A DNA stretch of 64,000 bases from assembly GCA_024641705.1 (NCBI GenBank), contig JAHECO010000010.1, forward strand, positions 1 to 64,000, given 5' to 3'. Below the pieces are notes generated by a model that was not told the origin of the DNA, did no database searches, and saw only the letters and a program-made list of their open reading frames with translations. This document shows, piece after piece, positions 1 through 8,479 of the stretch. Each line of letters starts with the position of its first letter. Position 1 is the stretch's first letter. This stretch comes from Candidatus Kryptoniota bacterium (GTDB taxonomy: Bacteria; Bacteroidota; Ignavibacteria; Kryptoniales; JAKASW01). A program made the translations under genes and the position numbers.

Positions 1-1
1 C

Positions 2-220
2 CCCTCTGCGATCGGCGTATTCGGAAGCGCGAACCTCAGTTCTGCCCTGCTCGAAGAGGGGTTGGTAGACGAGCTAAGGATCATGGTCAATCCGATAGTG
101 CTGGGCAGCGGCAGGCCGCTTTTCGTCGGGAGGCAAAGTCCATTGCGCCTGCAGCTTGTTAAGTCCAGGACATTCGGTTCGGGTAATGTTCTGCTGTACT
201 ACCGTCCCTTCCGTAAATAA
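2..220 (+). CDS. C-terminal end of a dihydrofolate reductase-like (RibD C-terminal domain) protein, cut by window edge
   Basis: The reading frame is open from the first bases and ends at TAA 218-220, giving 72 residues of a C-terminus. The stretch GVFGSANLSSALLEEGLVDE followed by LRIMVNPIVLGSGRPLF is the typical end of the RibD-C/DHFR-like fold: a Gly-rich nucleotide loop, then the 'VDEL-I-P-V-GxGxPLF' strand. Many stand-alone members are short reductases of unknown substrate (YyaP/YwjB type); others are riboflavin reductases. The start and N-terminal half are outside the window, so substrate cannot be assigned. It reads toward the next gene on the same strand but is separated from it by about 500 bp. 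Confidence 0.75.
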   Translation, partial: PSAIGVFGSANLSSALLEEGLVDELRIMVNPIVLGSGRPLFVGRQSPLRLQLVKSRTFGSGNVLLYYRPFRK

Positions 221-282
221 CGGGCCGAAATTATCAGTAGTATTTCGGTCTTGTCTTTTGCCAGAACGCGATCTTAGACCAA

Positions 283-336
283 CCACATAGGCACATAGCA
301 CACATAGACAATGATCCCTATGTGCCCTATGTGCTC
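283..336. repeat. Imperfect inverted repeat of CACATAG-type words
   Basis: CCACATAGGCACATAG is repeated in part as CACACATAG and is answered by CCTATGTGCCCTATGTGC on the same strand, so the region can fold into an imperfect hairpin. It lies about 60 bp past the stop of the reductase-like gene. There is no T-tract, so it is not a clear terminator. Confidence 0.5.
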
Positions 337-476
337 CATTTCAAATTGGGAAACCACCGTATTATCAGCAGTCTCTCGGTAGGACATTGCCCAATTTAGT
401 TCGACTACGCAGACGACTTTCCTGCAACATCCGAGAAGAAACTCGCCCTAAATGAGGCTGTCCAGAAAGTCTTGTC

Positions 477-558
477 TGTCATGCTGAACGAAGTGAAGCA
501 TCCGTTTTTCAGAACGAATAAGTGGATTCTTCAGTCGCTCCGCTCCTTCAGAATGACA
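477..558. repeat. 82-bp element with near-perfect 12-bp terminal inverted repeats, probably a dispersed intergenic repeat
   Basis: The ends TGTCATGCTGAA and TTCAGAATGACA are inverted copies with one mismatch. The interior holds an ACGAAGTGAAGCATC arm and a TTCAGTCGCTCCGCTCC arm. Short elements with these 'TGTCAT-CTGAA ... TTCAG-ATGACA' ends recur in many environmental bacterial genomes, where their translations give spurious 'HFVQHD'-like ORFs. Assignment to that kind of element is from memory; only one copy is present here. Confidence 0.5.
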
Positions 559-738
559 TTTTCCTTGTTTTGGGACAACCTCGGTTGGGGGATAAGTTCG
601 AAAAGCAAGCTGAGACACCACCCAATCATCGACCCCTAAAAATGTCGGGCACATCTCATATATTTTTAGGACTATGACCGAGATGCAGCTCAGAGGTTCC
701 TATGGCATTTCACGGACCGCACGGTGCGATTTCCTCCC

Positions 739-2028
739 ATGAAGACCCCTCTCAAGCTCGCGTTCGGTCTCCTTATCGTCTCGCTCGCCGGATTCTTCGG
801 TCTTACCGCCTTCCATGTGAAACCGATAGTCGCCTACACTGTCACCACAATTTCCTCATCCGCATTATTCCTGGCGGCTTTTGCCCTCCTGCTTAAGCAT
901 GAAGTCAACGGGAAATACTTCTTCGGCCTGCTTGCGGCGGGGATATTACTGAGGCTCGCGTTTCTCGCCGTGCAGCCGGTGGGTTCGCCGGATTACTACA
1001 GGTATGTCTGGGACGGCAAGGTACAGGCAAGCGGGATAAATCCTTACAGGTACGCACCTGACGACCCGGCGCTCGACTCGCTTCATTCCGACTTAATACC
1101 GAAGCTCGTCACTTATCCCGATATGAGGACGATTTATCCCCCGCTCAGCGAAAACCTGTTTCGTCTCGCCTACATGATCGGGGGCGAGAGTTATTTCGGC
1201 ATTAAGCTGCTCCTCTTCGTTTTCGACATCTTCACGATGTGGGGACTGTTCCTTGCGATGAAGAGGCTTAACATCGACAGGAAATACCTTCTCCTTTATG
1301 CTCTCTGCCCGCTTCCCATTGTCCAGTTCTTTCTGGACGGGCATGTCGACAGCTTCGGCTTCGTCTTCCTCGCGTTCTCGATTTACTTTTACTTCGGCGG
1401 GAGAAAGACGATCGCGTATCTTTTCGTCGGGCTGTCGATGCTGATCAAGCCGTTGGCTCTGATAGTCGTGCCCGTTTTCTTCTTCGAAGAGAAAGGCGCG
1501 CTCAACAGGATCAAGTCGGCCGCCATTCCACTCCTGCTCTTCGGGCTGTGCTACCTTCCCTACATGTTTACAGGCTACCCATTTCAGGCACTCGCCAAGT
1601 TCACGGAGAACTGGACGTTCAACGGGGTCGTGTTCGACATACTCGACTCTTTCATCCGCGACAACCAGAGGACGCGCGCGATCTGCGCAGTGCTCCTCGT
1701 TATCTCCTACCTCCCCGTGATCCTCAGCAGGAAAGACGTCTTGACGAAGATATACATGTCGATCTTTCTCCTGTTCATCTTCTCCCCCATAGTACATCCG
1801 TGGTACATAGGATGGCTGGCCGTGCTATTGCCATTGATGCCGAGGTGGAGCGGCGCGGCTTATGTGGCGTTGTCGAGCCTGACCGCATTTACGATACTTA
1901 CTTACCAGCTTACCGGTGTCTGGAACGACTACACACTCGTATTGATCTTTGAATATATCCCTGTCATCATTCTGTTCATCATGGAATTGCTGAGGAAGGC
2001 CGCCCCTCTCCCCGCGGCTGACCGCTGA
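739..2028 (+). CDS. Polytopic GT-C type glycosyltransferase (GT87/mannosyltransferase-like)
   Basis: A 429-residue integral membrane protein with roughly ten hydrophobic segments. After the first two helices comes SPDYYRYVWDGKVQASGINP, the acidic loop typical of polyprenyl-phosphate-sugar-dependent GT-C transferases, then a YPPLSE motif and later GHVDSF and a lysine-containing 'LIKPLAL' helix. Such enzymes move a mannosyl or similar sugar from a lipid-phosphate donor at the outer face of the inner membrane. The start is taken as ATG 739; an in-frame GTG at 724 would add five residues and neither has a good ribosome-binding site. The stop abuts the stop of the convergent ppc gene with no spacer. 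Acceptor is unknown. Confidence 0.7.
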   Translation: MKTPLKLAFGLLIVSLAGFFGLTAFHVKPIVAYTVTTISSSALFLAAFALLLKHEVNGKYFFGLLAAGILLRLAFLAVQPVGSPDYYRYVWDGKVQASGINPYRYAPDDPALDSLHSDLIPKLVTYPDMRTIYPPLSENLFRLAYMIGGESYFGIKLLLFVFDIFTMWGLFLAMKRLNIDRKYLLLYALCPLPIVQFFLDGHVDSFGFVFLAFSIYFYFGGRKTIAYLFVGLSMLIKPLALIVVPVFFFEEKGALNRIKSAAIPLLLFGLCYLPYMFTGYPFQALAKFTENWTFNGVVFDILDSFIRDNQRTRAICAVLLVISYLPVILSRKDVLTKIYMSIFLLFIFSPIVHPWYIGWLAVLLPLMPRWSGAAYVALSSLTAFTILTYQLTGVWNDYTLVLIFEYIPVIILFIMELLRKAAPLPAADR

Positions 2029-4800
2029 TTATCCGGTATTCCTCATCCCCGCGGCGATCCCGTTGACCGTCGACCTAAGCAGGTCGAGGATATCCTGCCG
2101 CTTTCCGTTCTCCGATTTTACGTCTCGGTATATTTGCAGGAACTTGATCTGCACGAGGCTGATGGGATCGATATAAGCATTCCGGAGGCGAAGTGAGCGC
2201 TGGAGGGACGGGTTGGAATCCAGAAGGTTCTTCTCGCCTGTAATGCTGAGGACCGCCCTGCGCGATCTTTCGTACTCTTCCTTGATCATACCGAAGAGCT
2301 TCGCAGCTGTTCCGCGGTTCCCCGAGAGCCTGAGGTACTCGCCCCCGATCACCATGTCGGCCTTGCTCAGGACCATCTCCACGTTGTCGGTAAGCGCCTT
2401 GAAGAATTCCCACTTCCTGTAGATTTCGCGCAGGTCGGCCCACGTGACGATTCCCCTCTCGACCGCGTTCTCGAGCGCATAACCGAAACCGAACCAGCCT
2501 GATATGAGCTGTCTGTTCTGCGTCCACGAGAACACCCACGGTATCGCGCGGAGGCTTTTGAGGTCGGTGCCGTTGTTTCTCGCCGGAGGGCGCGAACCTA
2601 TCTCGATCCTTTCTATAACGTCGATCGGCGTGACCTGCCTGAAGTAGTCGACGAAGCCCGGATGCGTGACGAGCTTCCTGTAATGCTTCATGGCGGTGTC
2701 CGAGATCTCTCCGAAAACCGAAAGATATTTGCCGGCGACATTCTTCTCGCCTGATTTGTACCTGGCGGTCGAGAGAAGCACCGCGGAGGAGGTAAGCTCC
2801 ATGCTCCTGAGGGCTATCTCAGGCATGGAGTACTTCACGAAGATCATCTCACCCTGTTCGGTGATCTTGATCTTCCCTTCGATAGTGCCGATCGGCTGCG
2901 CGAGGATTGCCTGGTTCAGCGGTCCGCCGCCGCGCGACACGCTCCCTCCCCTGCCGTGGAAGAGGACAAGCGTGACTCCGAATTTTTCGCACACTGTCTT
3001 CAGGTTAATCTGAGCCTTTATCAATTCGAAACTCGATGCGACGATACCGCCGTCCTTGTTGCTGTCCGAATATCCTATCATGATCTTCTGAACCATCCCC
3101 CGCAGTTTCAGATGCCGCGCGTAGGCAGGATTTCTGAAGACGTTCCCCATCACGAGATGTGCATGGCGCAAGTCCTCTATGGTCTCGAACAGCGGGAGAA
3201 TGTCGAACCTGGACTCGGCGATCTTTCCGTCTTTGGAACGTACGAGCCCGGTTTCTTTGCCGAAGAGAAGAGGGGTAAGAATGTCGCTGACCGAGGAGCT
3301 CATGCTTATGATGTAATCGTTGCAAGTTTCCTCCCCTGCCGACTCTTTTCCGAACCTCATGGCTTCGAATTCCGAGAGCACTTCGGATGAATCGGGGCTC
3401 AGTGCGAGGTTGGAATTCACGAGCGGCCTCGCCTTCAAAATTTCCCGCGTGAGCACTTTGATTCTCGAGGCTTCGCCGAGTTTCTCGAAGCGGTCCTCGA
3501 CTTCGGACGCCTTCAGCAGGCCGGAGACCGCACGGAGCAGCACCCCGGAGTTCTGGCGGATGTCGAGTGATGCCAGATGAAACCCGAAGGTTTTTGCCTT
3601 GTAAATGAGGGGGAGGATCCTGGATTCGGATATCACCTGCCCCCTGTTGGCGTTCAGGCTGGAATAGATCAGCTCCAGATCGCGAACGAATTCTCCGGCA
3701 GTCCTGTAACGGTGGCCCCGTTCATCGAGAGTGTTCTTCAGCTTGTGATAGATCAGGAACACTTTTACACGGTAGATTTCCGTCTGGTCTTTCAGGTCCT
3801 CCTCCCTGACCTCGCCCGACAGGCCGCGCTTATCTGCGTCCACCGATTCCACGAGTCCCTTCGAAGCTCCCACGAGCCTGGTCGAGCTGCTCATGGTTTC
3901 ATAAAGGATTTCCGCATCTTTCATGTACGACGAGAGTATCTGTTTTCTCTGCATCGCAATCGATGTCCTCGTCACTTCGGCCGTGACGAACGGATGCCCG
4001 TCACGGTCGCCGCCAATCCACGAACCGAACTTCAGAATTACCGGGGCTGTGGCTTTCGGGTTGTACACCCTCGCCAGTGCCCTGTTCAGCCTGTCGTAGA
4101 AGGCCGGGATGGTGTCGTACAATATTTCGCTGAAAAAGAAGAGGCCGCGTCTGATCTCATCGTAAACCGTGACCTTGTTCATCCTGATCTCATTCGTCTG
4201 CCAGAGCATCGTTATCTCGGAGTGGAGCTGCCTGCGCAGGTCGATGAGTTCGTCGGGCGTGAGCGTCGATATCTCCCGCCTGAGGAGTAATTCGCTTATG
4301 TTAAGAATTTTCCGGAGCACGGTTTGCCGTGTCGCCTCGGTCGGGTGGGCGGTGAACACCGGAACCACTGTGGTCATCCCGAGTATCTTCTCGACGAATC
4401 CGAGGTTGTGCCCTTTGGTCGCCAACTCTATCAGTGCCCCTTCAACGGACCCTCTTTGTGGCGTCGCGTCGGAAAGGGCGTGGGCGCGCTGCCTCCTGAT
4501 GCGGTGTACCTCGTCGGCAGTATTGCTGAGGAGGAAATAGAAAAGAAAGGCGCGCACTATCTTGCCCGCCTTGTCGAGGTCGAGCGAATCTATGAGCCGG
4601 TCTATTTCACGCTTCGTCTTGTCCGAGTAGCTCGATCTCAGCGACTTCGTGAGCAGACGGAGCCGTTCTTCGAGGTCGAAGAACGACTTGCCTTCCTGCT
4701 CGATGAGTACTTTGCCGAGAATCGCGCCAAGTTCCCGTATGTCGCGGTGCAGCGGCGCGTCTTTAGCGTTCTCCTGATCTCCCAGGGCTCGTTCCTTCAT
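2029..4800 (-). CDS. ppc: Phosphoenolpyruvate carboxylase
   Basis: The 923-residue protein catalyses PEP + bicarbonate to oxaloacetate + phosphate, an anaplerotic reaction. It is full length for the bacterial family. It has the catalytic-histidine motif VFTAHPTEATRQTV (His about 152), the GSWIGGDRDGHPFVT block, the lysine/arginine-rich GYSDSNKDGGIVAS motif, and the glycine-rich FHGRGGSVSRGGGP loop needed to hold the carboxyphosphate intermediate. It ends in a short Asn-Thr-Gly tail like other PEPCs. Upstream of ATG 4800 lies an AT-rich stretch with a TTTTGAAA box and a TATCTT box five bases before the start, which may be its promoter. It is transcribed alone, tail to tail with the glycosyltransferase. 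Confidence 0.97.
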   Translation of the reverse strand: MKERALGDQENAKDAPLHRDIRELGAILGKVLIEQEGKSFFDLEERLRLLTKSLRSSYSDKTKREIDRLIDSLDLDKAGKIVRAFLFYFLLSNTADEVHRIRRQRAHALSDATPQRGSVEGALIELATKGHNLGFVEKILGMTTVVPVFTAHPTEATRQTVLRKILNISELLLRREISTLTPDELIDLRRQLHSEITMLWQTNEIRMNKVTVYDEIRRGLFFFSEILYDTIPAFYDRLNRALARVYNPKATAPVILKFGSWIGGDRDGHPFVTAEVTRTSIAMQRKQILSSYMKDAEILYETMSSSTRLVGASKGLVESVDADKRGLSGEVREEDLKDQTEIYRVKVFLIYHKLKNTLDERGHRYRTAGEFVRDLELIYSSLNANRGQVISESRILPLIYKAKTFGFHLASLDIRQNSGVLLRAVSGLLKASEVEDRFEKLGEASRIKVLTREILKARPLVNSNLALSPDSSEVLSEFEAMRFGKESAGEETCNDYIISMSSSVSDILTPLLFGKETGLVRSKDGKIAESRFDILPLFETIEDLRHAHLVMGNVFRNPAYARHLKLRGMVQKIMIGYSDSNKDGGIVASSFELIKAQINLKTVCEKFGVTLVLFHGRGGSVSRGGGPLNQAILAQPIGTIEGKIKITEQGEMIFVKYSMPEIALRSMELTSSAVLLSTARYKSGEKNVAGKYLSVFGEISDTAMKHYRKLVTHPGFVDYFRQVTPIDVIERIEIGSRPPARNNGTDLKSLRAIPWVFSWTQNRQLISGWFGFGYALENAVERGIVTWADLREIYRKWEFFKALTDNVEMVLSKADMVIGGEYLRLSGNRGTAAKLFGMIKEEYERSRRAVLSITGEKNLLDSNPSLQRSLRLRNAYIDPISLVQIKFLQIYRDVKSENGKRQDILDLLRSTVNGIAAGMRNTG

Positions 4801-4859
4801 AGTTTAAGATAAGAAAGCACTAGGTATTTCAAAATTTGCGGGGCTCTCTGAGTTTACGT

Positions 4860-5582
4860 TCAGTATACCGACAGGAGAGATGCGATGGTGATAGCAGCTG
4901 TCTCTGATCTCAGGCGGGCATTGCCGAGAGACATGTCGACGTATCCGTATTTGCCGAGGAGCTCAATCTCGTTTTCCGAAAAGCCTCCTTCGGGACCGAT
5001 CAGTGCGATCACCGACCTGTCCGTGTTAATGTTCAGGATTCGACTCCCGATTGCATTTCCGGATTTCTCGTGCAGCACAATCCTCTCGTCATAGGAGCGC
5101 CTATTCACTGCGGCTTCCTCGAGGCTTTCGGCGAAAGCCAGGTCTGGTATCCGGCTCCTCTGCGACTGTTTCACCGCAGACCTGATAATGCCGGTCAACC
5201 TGTCGGGCCGCGGGCATGCTCCCTCACTCCTTTCGGAACTAAATAACAAGAAAGCCCTCGCACCAAGTTCCGTGCACTTTTCAATCGCGGTCTCGAGTTT
5301 GGACACAGGCTTCAGGAACGATATCGCGACACAAAACCGTCTTCGCGCCGAGTTCAGATCGGCATACTCTTCGGCAACTTCACAAACGGAGTGTTCCTTG
5401 CCGATCGTGCTCACAACGCAGAGCAGAGTCTTCCCTGCACCGTCGGTGGCCAGTATTTTTTCACCCTGCCGGACGCGCAGGACACGTGAGAGATGGAAAT
5501 GCTCCTCGCCATCTATGAGCACCTTTTTCCTGCCGCCCTCTTCCGACAAAAGATTTTTTTCTTTATATATGAATTGTTCCAT
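4860..5582 (-). CDS. rsmE: 16S rRNA m3U1498 methyltransferase RsmE
   Basis: A SPOUT-class methyltransferase of 240 residues that methylates N3 of U1498 in 16S rRNA. The C-terminal knot region is clear: LIGPEGGFSENEIELL followed by SLGNARLRSETAAITIAS, the SAM-binding loop and helix of the family. An N-terminal PUA-like strand region carries HFHLSRVLRVRQGEKI. I place the start at ATG 5580-5582 because it overlaps the stop codon of the upstream Omp85 gene (TGATG) and fits the family length; an upstream in-frame codon at 5618 would add 12 unneeded residues. Last gene of the secG-kinase-Omp85 operon. Confidence 0.93.
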   Translation of the reverse strand: MEQFIYKEKNLLSEEGGRKKVLIDGEEHFHLSRVLRVRQGEKILATDGAGKTLLCVVSTIGKEHSVCEVAEEYADLNSARRRFCVAISFLKPVSKLETAIEKCTELGARAFLLFSSERSEGACPRPDRLTGIIRSAVKQSQRSRIPDLAFAESLEEAAVNRRSYDERIVLHEKSGNAIGSRILNINTDRSVIALIGPEGGFSENEIELLGKYGYVDMSLGNARLRSETAAITIASLLSVY

Positions 5583-6886
5583 CAGATCGTACCGCCAAAG
5601 TCCAAAATAAATTCCCAATGCTTGTCGCTGCCGCGGGCATAGTCCAACTGAAGGATCACGTCGTAAGGAAGCAGCAAGCTGAGTCCGCCTCCGTAACCGT
5701 ACAGGGCCTCGTCCAGGCCGATGTGCAGCCGCTTCCCGGTGGTCTCCCCCGCGTCGGCAAAGAAATTCCAGTAGAGTGCAATGCGGTTCGATATAAACTC
5801 CTTCAACGGGAAATCGGGCAACTCTATGTACATCTGTTTTATAATGGGTATCCGGAGTTCAGCGTTTGCCCCGACGATGCTTTCGCCTTCGGTCACGGTG
5901 TTGAACATGCCGCGGATTCTCTCATAGTACCCTATGAAGACGTGATTATACGGCGGGATATGCGGCCCCTCCGCGAGGTTTCCATGTACTCTGCCGGCAA
6001 GCGTTACAAAATCCCACATCGAGACATAATCACGCGCGTCGAAGGACAGTCTTCCGAAATTGACGAGGCTTTCACCGAGCCCGTACTTCTCCAGCCCGAA
6101 ATACAGATACGAGCCCCGCGTGGCGTAGCTCCGGAGGTTCCGGGAGTCGTAGACGTAGGAGAGTTTCAGCGAGGCGAAGACGTCGGTCCCGGTCGGGGAA
6201 AGGACAAGCCCGGTCGTATCGCGGTTTCCGGAGACGTAGTTGTAGGATGTGCCGAGCGTGACGGTATTGTATATGCCGAAGCGTCTGCCGACGTCGACAT
6301 AGAGGTTGCCGAACGTATCGTCGAACTCCCCGCTTGCATATCCAGCCTGGATGCCGGTATTCCTGCCGCGGGAGAATCCCGCTCCCATCGAAAGTATATA
6401 CTCTTTGTTCCTGCCGATAGACGGGCTCCTGTACATCACGGCGCCGAATGGGTCGTATCCGAGGGCGAACATGCCCGCAAGTTTCTCGTCCCGTCCCCTG
6501 AAATTAAGATGCACGACGCCGGCGCCGGCGTAGAGCCGGCTCAGGTCTCTGTCTCGAAACCCGATCACGGGATAAGGCCATATATACCACCTCTCCTCGA
6601 CGTATATGAGGAGGTCGATGCCGGTCTTTGAGATAGGCTCAGGCTGGGCCAGGACTTTCGTGAATAATCCGGTGCTGTAGATGCGTTCGCGGCCGAACTC
6701 GATTTCGCGGTTGGTCACCGTATCACCCGGTTTGAAGGGGAGCTCGCGGAGGATTACGAAATCCTTTGTGGCCTTGTTTCCCTCGATGAAGATTTTATGA
6801 AGGACGAACGTCTGCGTGGAATCTTGCGCGCGCGAATTTGATAACATGACGAAGAGAAGAATCAGGACGGAAGCCCCACGAAGCAT
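5582..6886 (-). CDS. Omp85/BamA-like outer-membrane protein with one POTRA domain
   Basis: 434 residues: a signal peptide (about 1-20, ending SNSRAQ), one POTRA-type domain (about 25-105, with KIFIEGNKATKDFVILREL and GRERIYSTGLFTKV), then a C-terminal 'surface antigen' beta-barrel rich in alternating aromatic strands. It is much shorter than true BamA, which has five POTRA domains, so it is probably an accessory Omp85 protein rather than the essential assembly factor. It sits two bases after the histidine kinase gene and overlaps rsmE by one base, so it is cotranscribed. Substrate is unknown. Confidence 0.8.
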   Translation of the reverse strand: MLRGASVLILLFVMLSNSRAQDSTQTFVLHKIFIEGNKATKDFVILRELPFKPGDTVTNREIEFGRERIYSTGLFTKVLAQPEPISKTGIDLLIYVEERWYIWPYPVIGFRDRDLSRLYAGAGVVHLNFRGRDEKLAGMFALGYDPFGAVMYRSPSIGRNKEYILSMGAGFSRGRNTGIQAGYASGEFDDTFGNLYVDVGRRFGIYNTVTLGTSYNYVSGNRDTTGLVLSPTGTDVFASLKLSYVYDSRNLRSYATRGSYLYFGLEKYGLGESLVNFGRLSFDARDYVSMWDFVTLAGRVHGNLAEGPHIPPYNHVFIGYYERIRGMFNTVTEGESIVGANAELRIPIIKQMYIELPDFPLKEFISNRIALYWNFFADAGETTGKRLHIGLDEALYGYGGGLSLLLPYDVILQLDYARGSDKHWEFILDFGGTI

Positions 6887-6888
6887 GG

Positions 6889-7986
6889 TTACCTGGTGGG
6901 GATTAGGAGGGTTGCTTTTGTTCCGGAGTTCTCAATTGAAGAAAGTTCCAGCTTGCATTGATTTATGTCGGCGAGACTCTTCGCTATGTACAGGCCTAGC
7001 CCGGCTCCCTGCTGCTGCTGCTTATCCTTATTCACCTGGTAGAATTTGTCGCAGACTCTCGGAAGCTCCTGTTCCGGGAGCCCGACGCCGGTGTCCGAGA
7101 CTTCGACCTTCACGTTGTCGCCTTCATCGGTCGCGCTCAGCGTGACAGATCCTTTCGGAGTGAACTTCACAGCGTTCGAGAGTAAACGCCCGATGATATC
7201 GCGTACCAATGTCTCCGATGCATTGACCTGCAATTCCTTCTCCGCGTTCACGGTGAACCCGAGTCCCTTCTCGGCGGCCAGGGGAGCGTACTCACCCTGA
7301 AGATGCGGAATGGACTCGGCCAGGTTGAATCGTTTCTTGTCGGTCTCGTAATATCCTCTGGTCTGGCCGGAGTCGATCTGGACCGTTATGAGGAAATCGT
7401 CCACGAGGTTCTTCAGCCTGCCGCCGCCATGGTGTATCAGGTCCGCAAATTCCTTGAGCTCGTCCGTCGTGATCGAGGAAGCGGCGCTGCTGATTATTTC
7501 CGAGAAGCCGATGATATATGTCAGCGGCGTGTTCAGTTCATGGGAGAGGGTCGAGAGAACCTGTTCTTTCAGTGCCTCGAACTCGTTCTGCATCGCGCTG
7601 CGCATCGATGCCGCGCGCTTCAGCTTGCCGCGGACGGTCGTCACAAGTTCGTCGATGTCGATCGGTTTGGTGAGATAGTCGTCCGCGCCGAGTTCCTTCC
7701 CCTCGCGGACGTGAGCGCGGTCCGAGAGCGCACTGAGGAATATGAATGGTACGGACCGCAGTTCCGGCAGACCCTGCACCTTTTCATAAAACTCGAAGCC
7801 GCCCATCTCGGGCATGTAGATATCGCTGATGATCAGATCCGGCCGGTCACTCTCAAGGAGCTTCAGTGCATACGCCGCGTCTCTCGCGCTAAGCGTACGG
7901 TAGCCTTCTTCCTCAAGTATCGCGGAGAACAACTCCAGGTTTACCTGCTCGTCGTCGACAAGCAGGATAAGAGGCGAGTCAGGCAT
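6889..7986 (-). CDS. Soluble receiver-histidine kinase hybrid
   Basis: A 365-residue cytoplasmic protein without membrane segments. Order: an N-terminal receiver domain (1-120; acidic pocket VDDE, phospho-acceptor Asp about 55 in IISDIYMPEMGG, Lys in YLTKPID), a HisKA dimerisation helix with the H-box STLSHELNTPLTYI (His about 149), and a HATPase_c domain with the N-box LLSNAVKFTPKGS, the G1 box SDTGVGLPE and the G2 box GAGLGLYIAK. All catalytic residues are present. Receiver-first kinases usually take phosphate from another kinase and relay it. It is cotranscribed with secG upstream and an Omp85 gene downstream, hinting at envelope stress, but the signal is unknown. Confidence 0.9.
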   Translation of the reverse strand: MPDSPLILLVDDEQVNLELFSAILEEEGYRTLSARDAAYALKLLESDRPDLIISDIYMPEMGGFEFYEKVQGLPELRSVPFIFLSALSDRAHVREGKELGADDYLTKPIDIDELVTTVRGKLKRAASMRSAMQNEFEALKEQVLSTLSHELNTPLTYIIGFSEIISSAASSITTDELKEFADLIHHGGGRLKNLVDDFLITVQIDSGQTRGYYETDKKRFNLAESIPHLQGEYAPLAAEKGLGFTVNAEKELQVNASETLVRDIIGRLLSNAVKFTPKGSVTLSATDEGDNVKVEVSDTGVGLPEQELPRVCDKFYQVNKDKQQQQGAGLGLYIAKSLADINQCKLELSSIENSGTKATLLIPTR

Positions 7987-8001
7987 TATGAGAAATCCCT
8001 G

Positions 8002-8352
8002 CTACTTCTGCGGTGCGCTTGAGGGTGTTTGAAGCGGAACCTGCGGTACCTGCTGGGCAGGAAGCTGCTGTTGTCCCTGTGTCTGTAAGAAGCTCTTCTG
8101 CTCCGTTGTGACTTTATTCGGGAGGAAGAACAGGTTGATCAGGAATGCCAGAACGATGAAGACTGTGCCGAGTATGGTCGTCATTCTCGACAGGATATCG
8201 GCTGTTTTCCTGACTCCGAACATGTTTCCGAAGCCCGCGCTTGTTCCTCCGAACGAGCCGGCAAGACCGCCCCCCTTGCTAGATTGCATTAGAACGACCG
8301 CAATCAGCAGGATGGCAATAACAATTTCCAGAACAACCAAAAATGTGTACAA
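8002..8352 (-). CDS. secG: Preprotein translocase subunit SecG
   Basis: 116 residues with two transmembrane helices joined by the conserved cytoplasmic loop VLMQSSKGGGLAGSFGG, the hallmark of SecG, which aids the SecYEG channel in protein export. The C-terminus is a Gln/Pro-rich tail, common in this family. The start codon is TTG (8350-8352) preceded by AAAGGTG at good distance. First gene of the operon leading to the kinase, Omp85 and rsmE. Confidence 0.93.
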   Translation of the reverse strand: MYTFLVVLEIVIAILLIAVVLMQSSKGGGLAGSFGGTSAGFGNMFGVRKTADILSRMTTILGTVFIVLAFLINLFFLPNKVTTEQKSFLQTQGQQQLPAQQVPQVPLQTPSSAPQK

Positions 8353-8479
8353 ATTCGCACCTTTACTTTAGATAGAATTTACTTTTTGGGGGGCTGAAAT
8401 GCAATCAGCAAAATAGCCCAGAATGGCACATCCCGGGCCGTTCCATCCACTTCCAAGCTTTCCGGGAGCTTATCCTTCC

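Larger units (their letters stand above)
221..738. other. Intergenic region of about 520 bp with two repeat-like elements
   Basis: No convincing coding sequence is seen. The region holds an imperfect inverted repeat built on the words CACATAG/CTATGTG (283-336) and a short element with inverted ends (477-558), both listed separately. A loose direct repeat also occurs (ATTATCAGTAG near 230 and ATTATCAGCAG near 361). Minus-strand reading frames here are short and of low-complexity composition. Confidence 0.6.

Noticed and set aside
448..654. A 68-codon minus-strand frame ending in a 'HFVQHDRQDFLDS' peptide
   Set aside because: It runs across the inverted-repeat element at 477-558 and has the typical look of a spurious translation of a dispersed repeat.
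5618..6631. Long plus-strand frame of 337 codons opposite the Omp85 gene
   Set aside because: It is antisense to a gene with a clear signal peptide and POTRA domain; the composition is that of a shadow frame in high-GC DNA.
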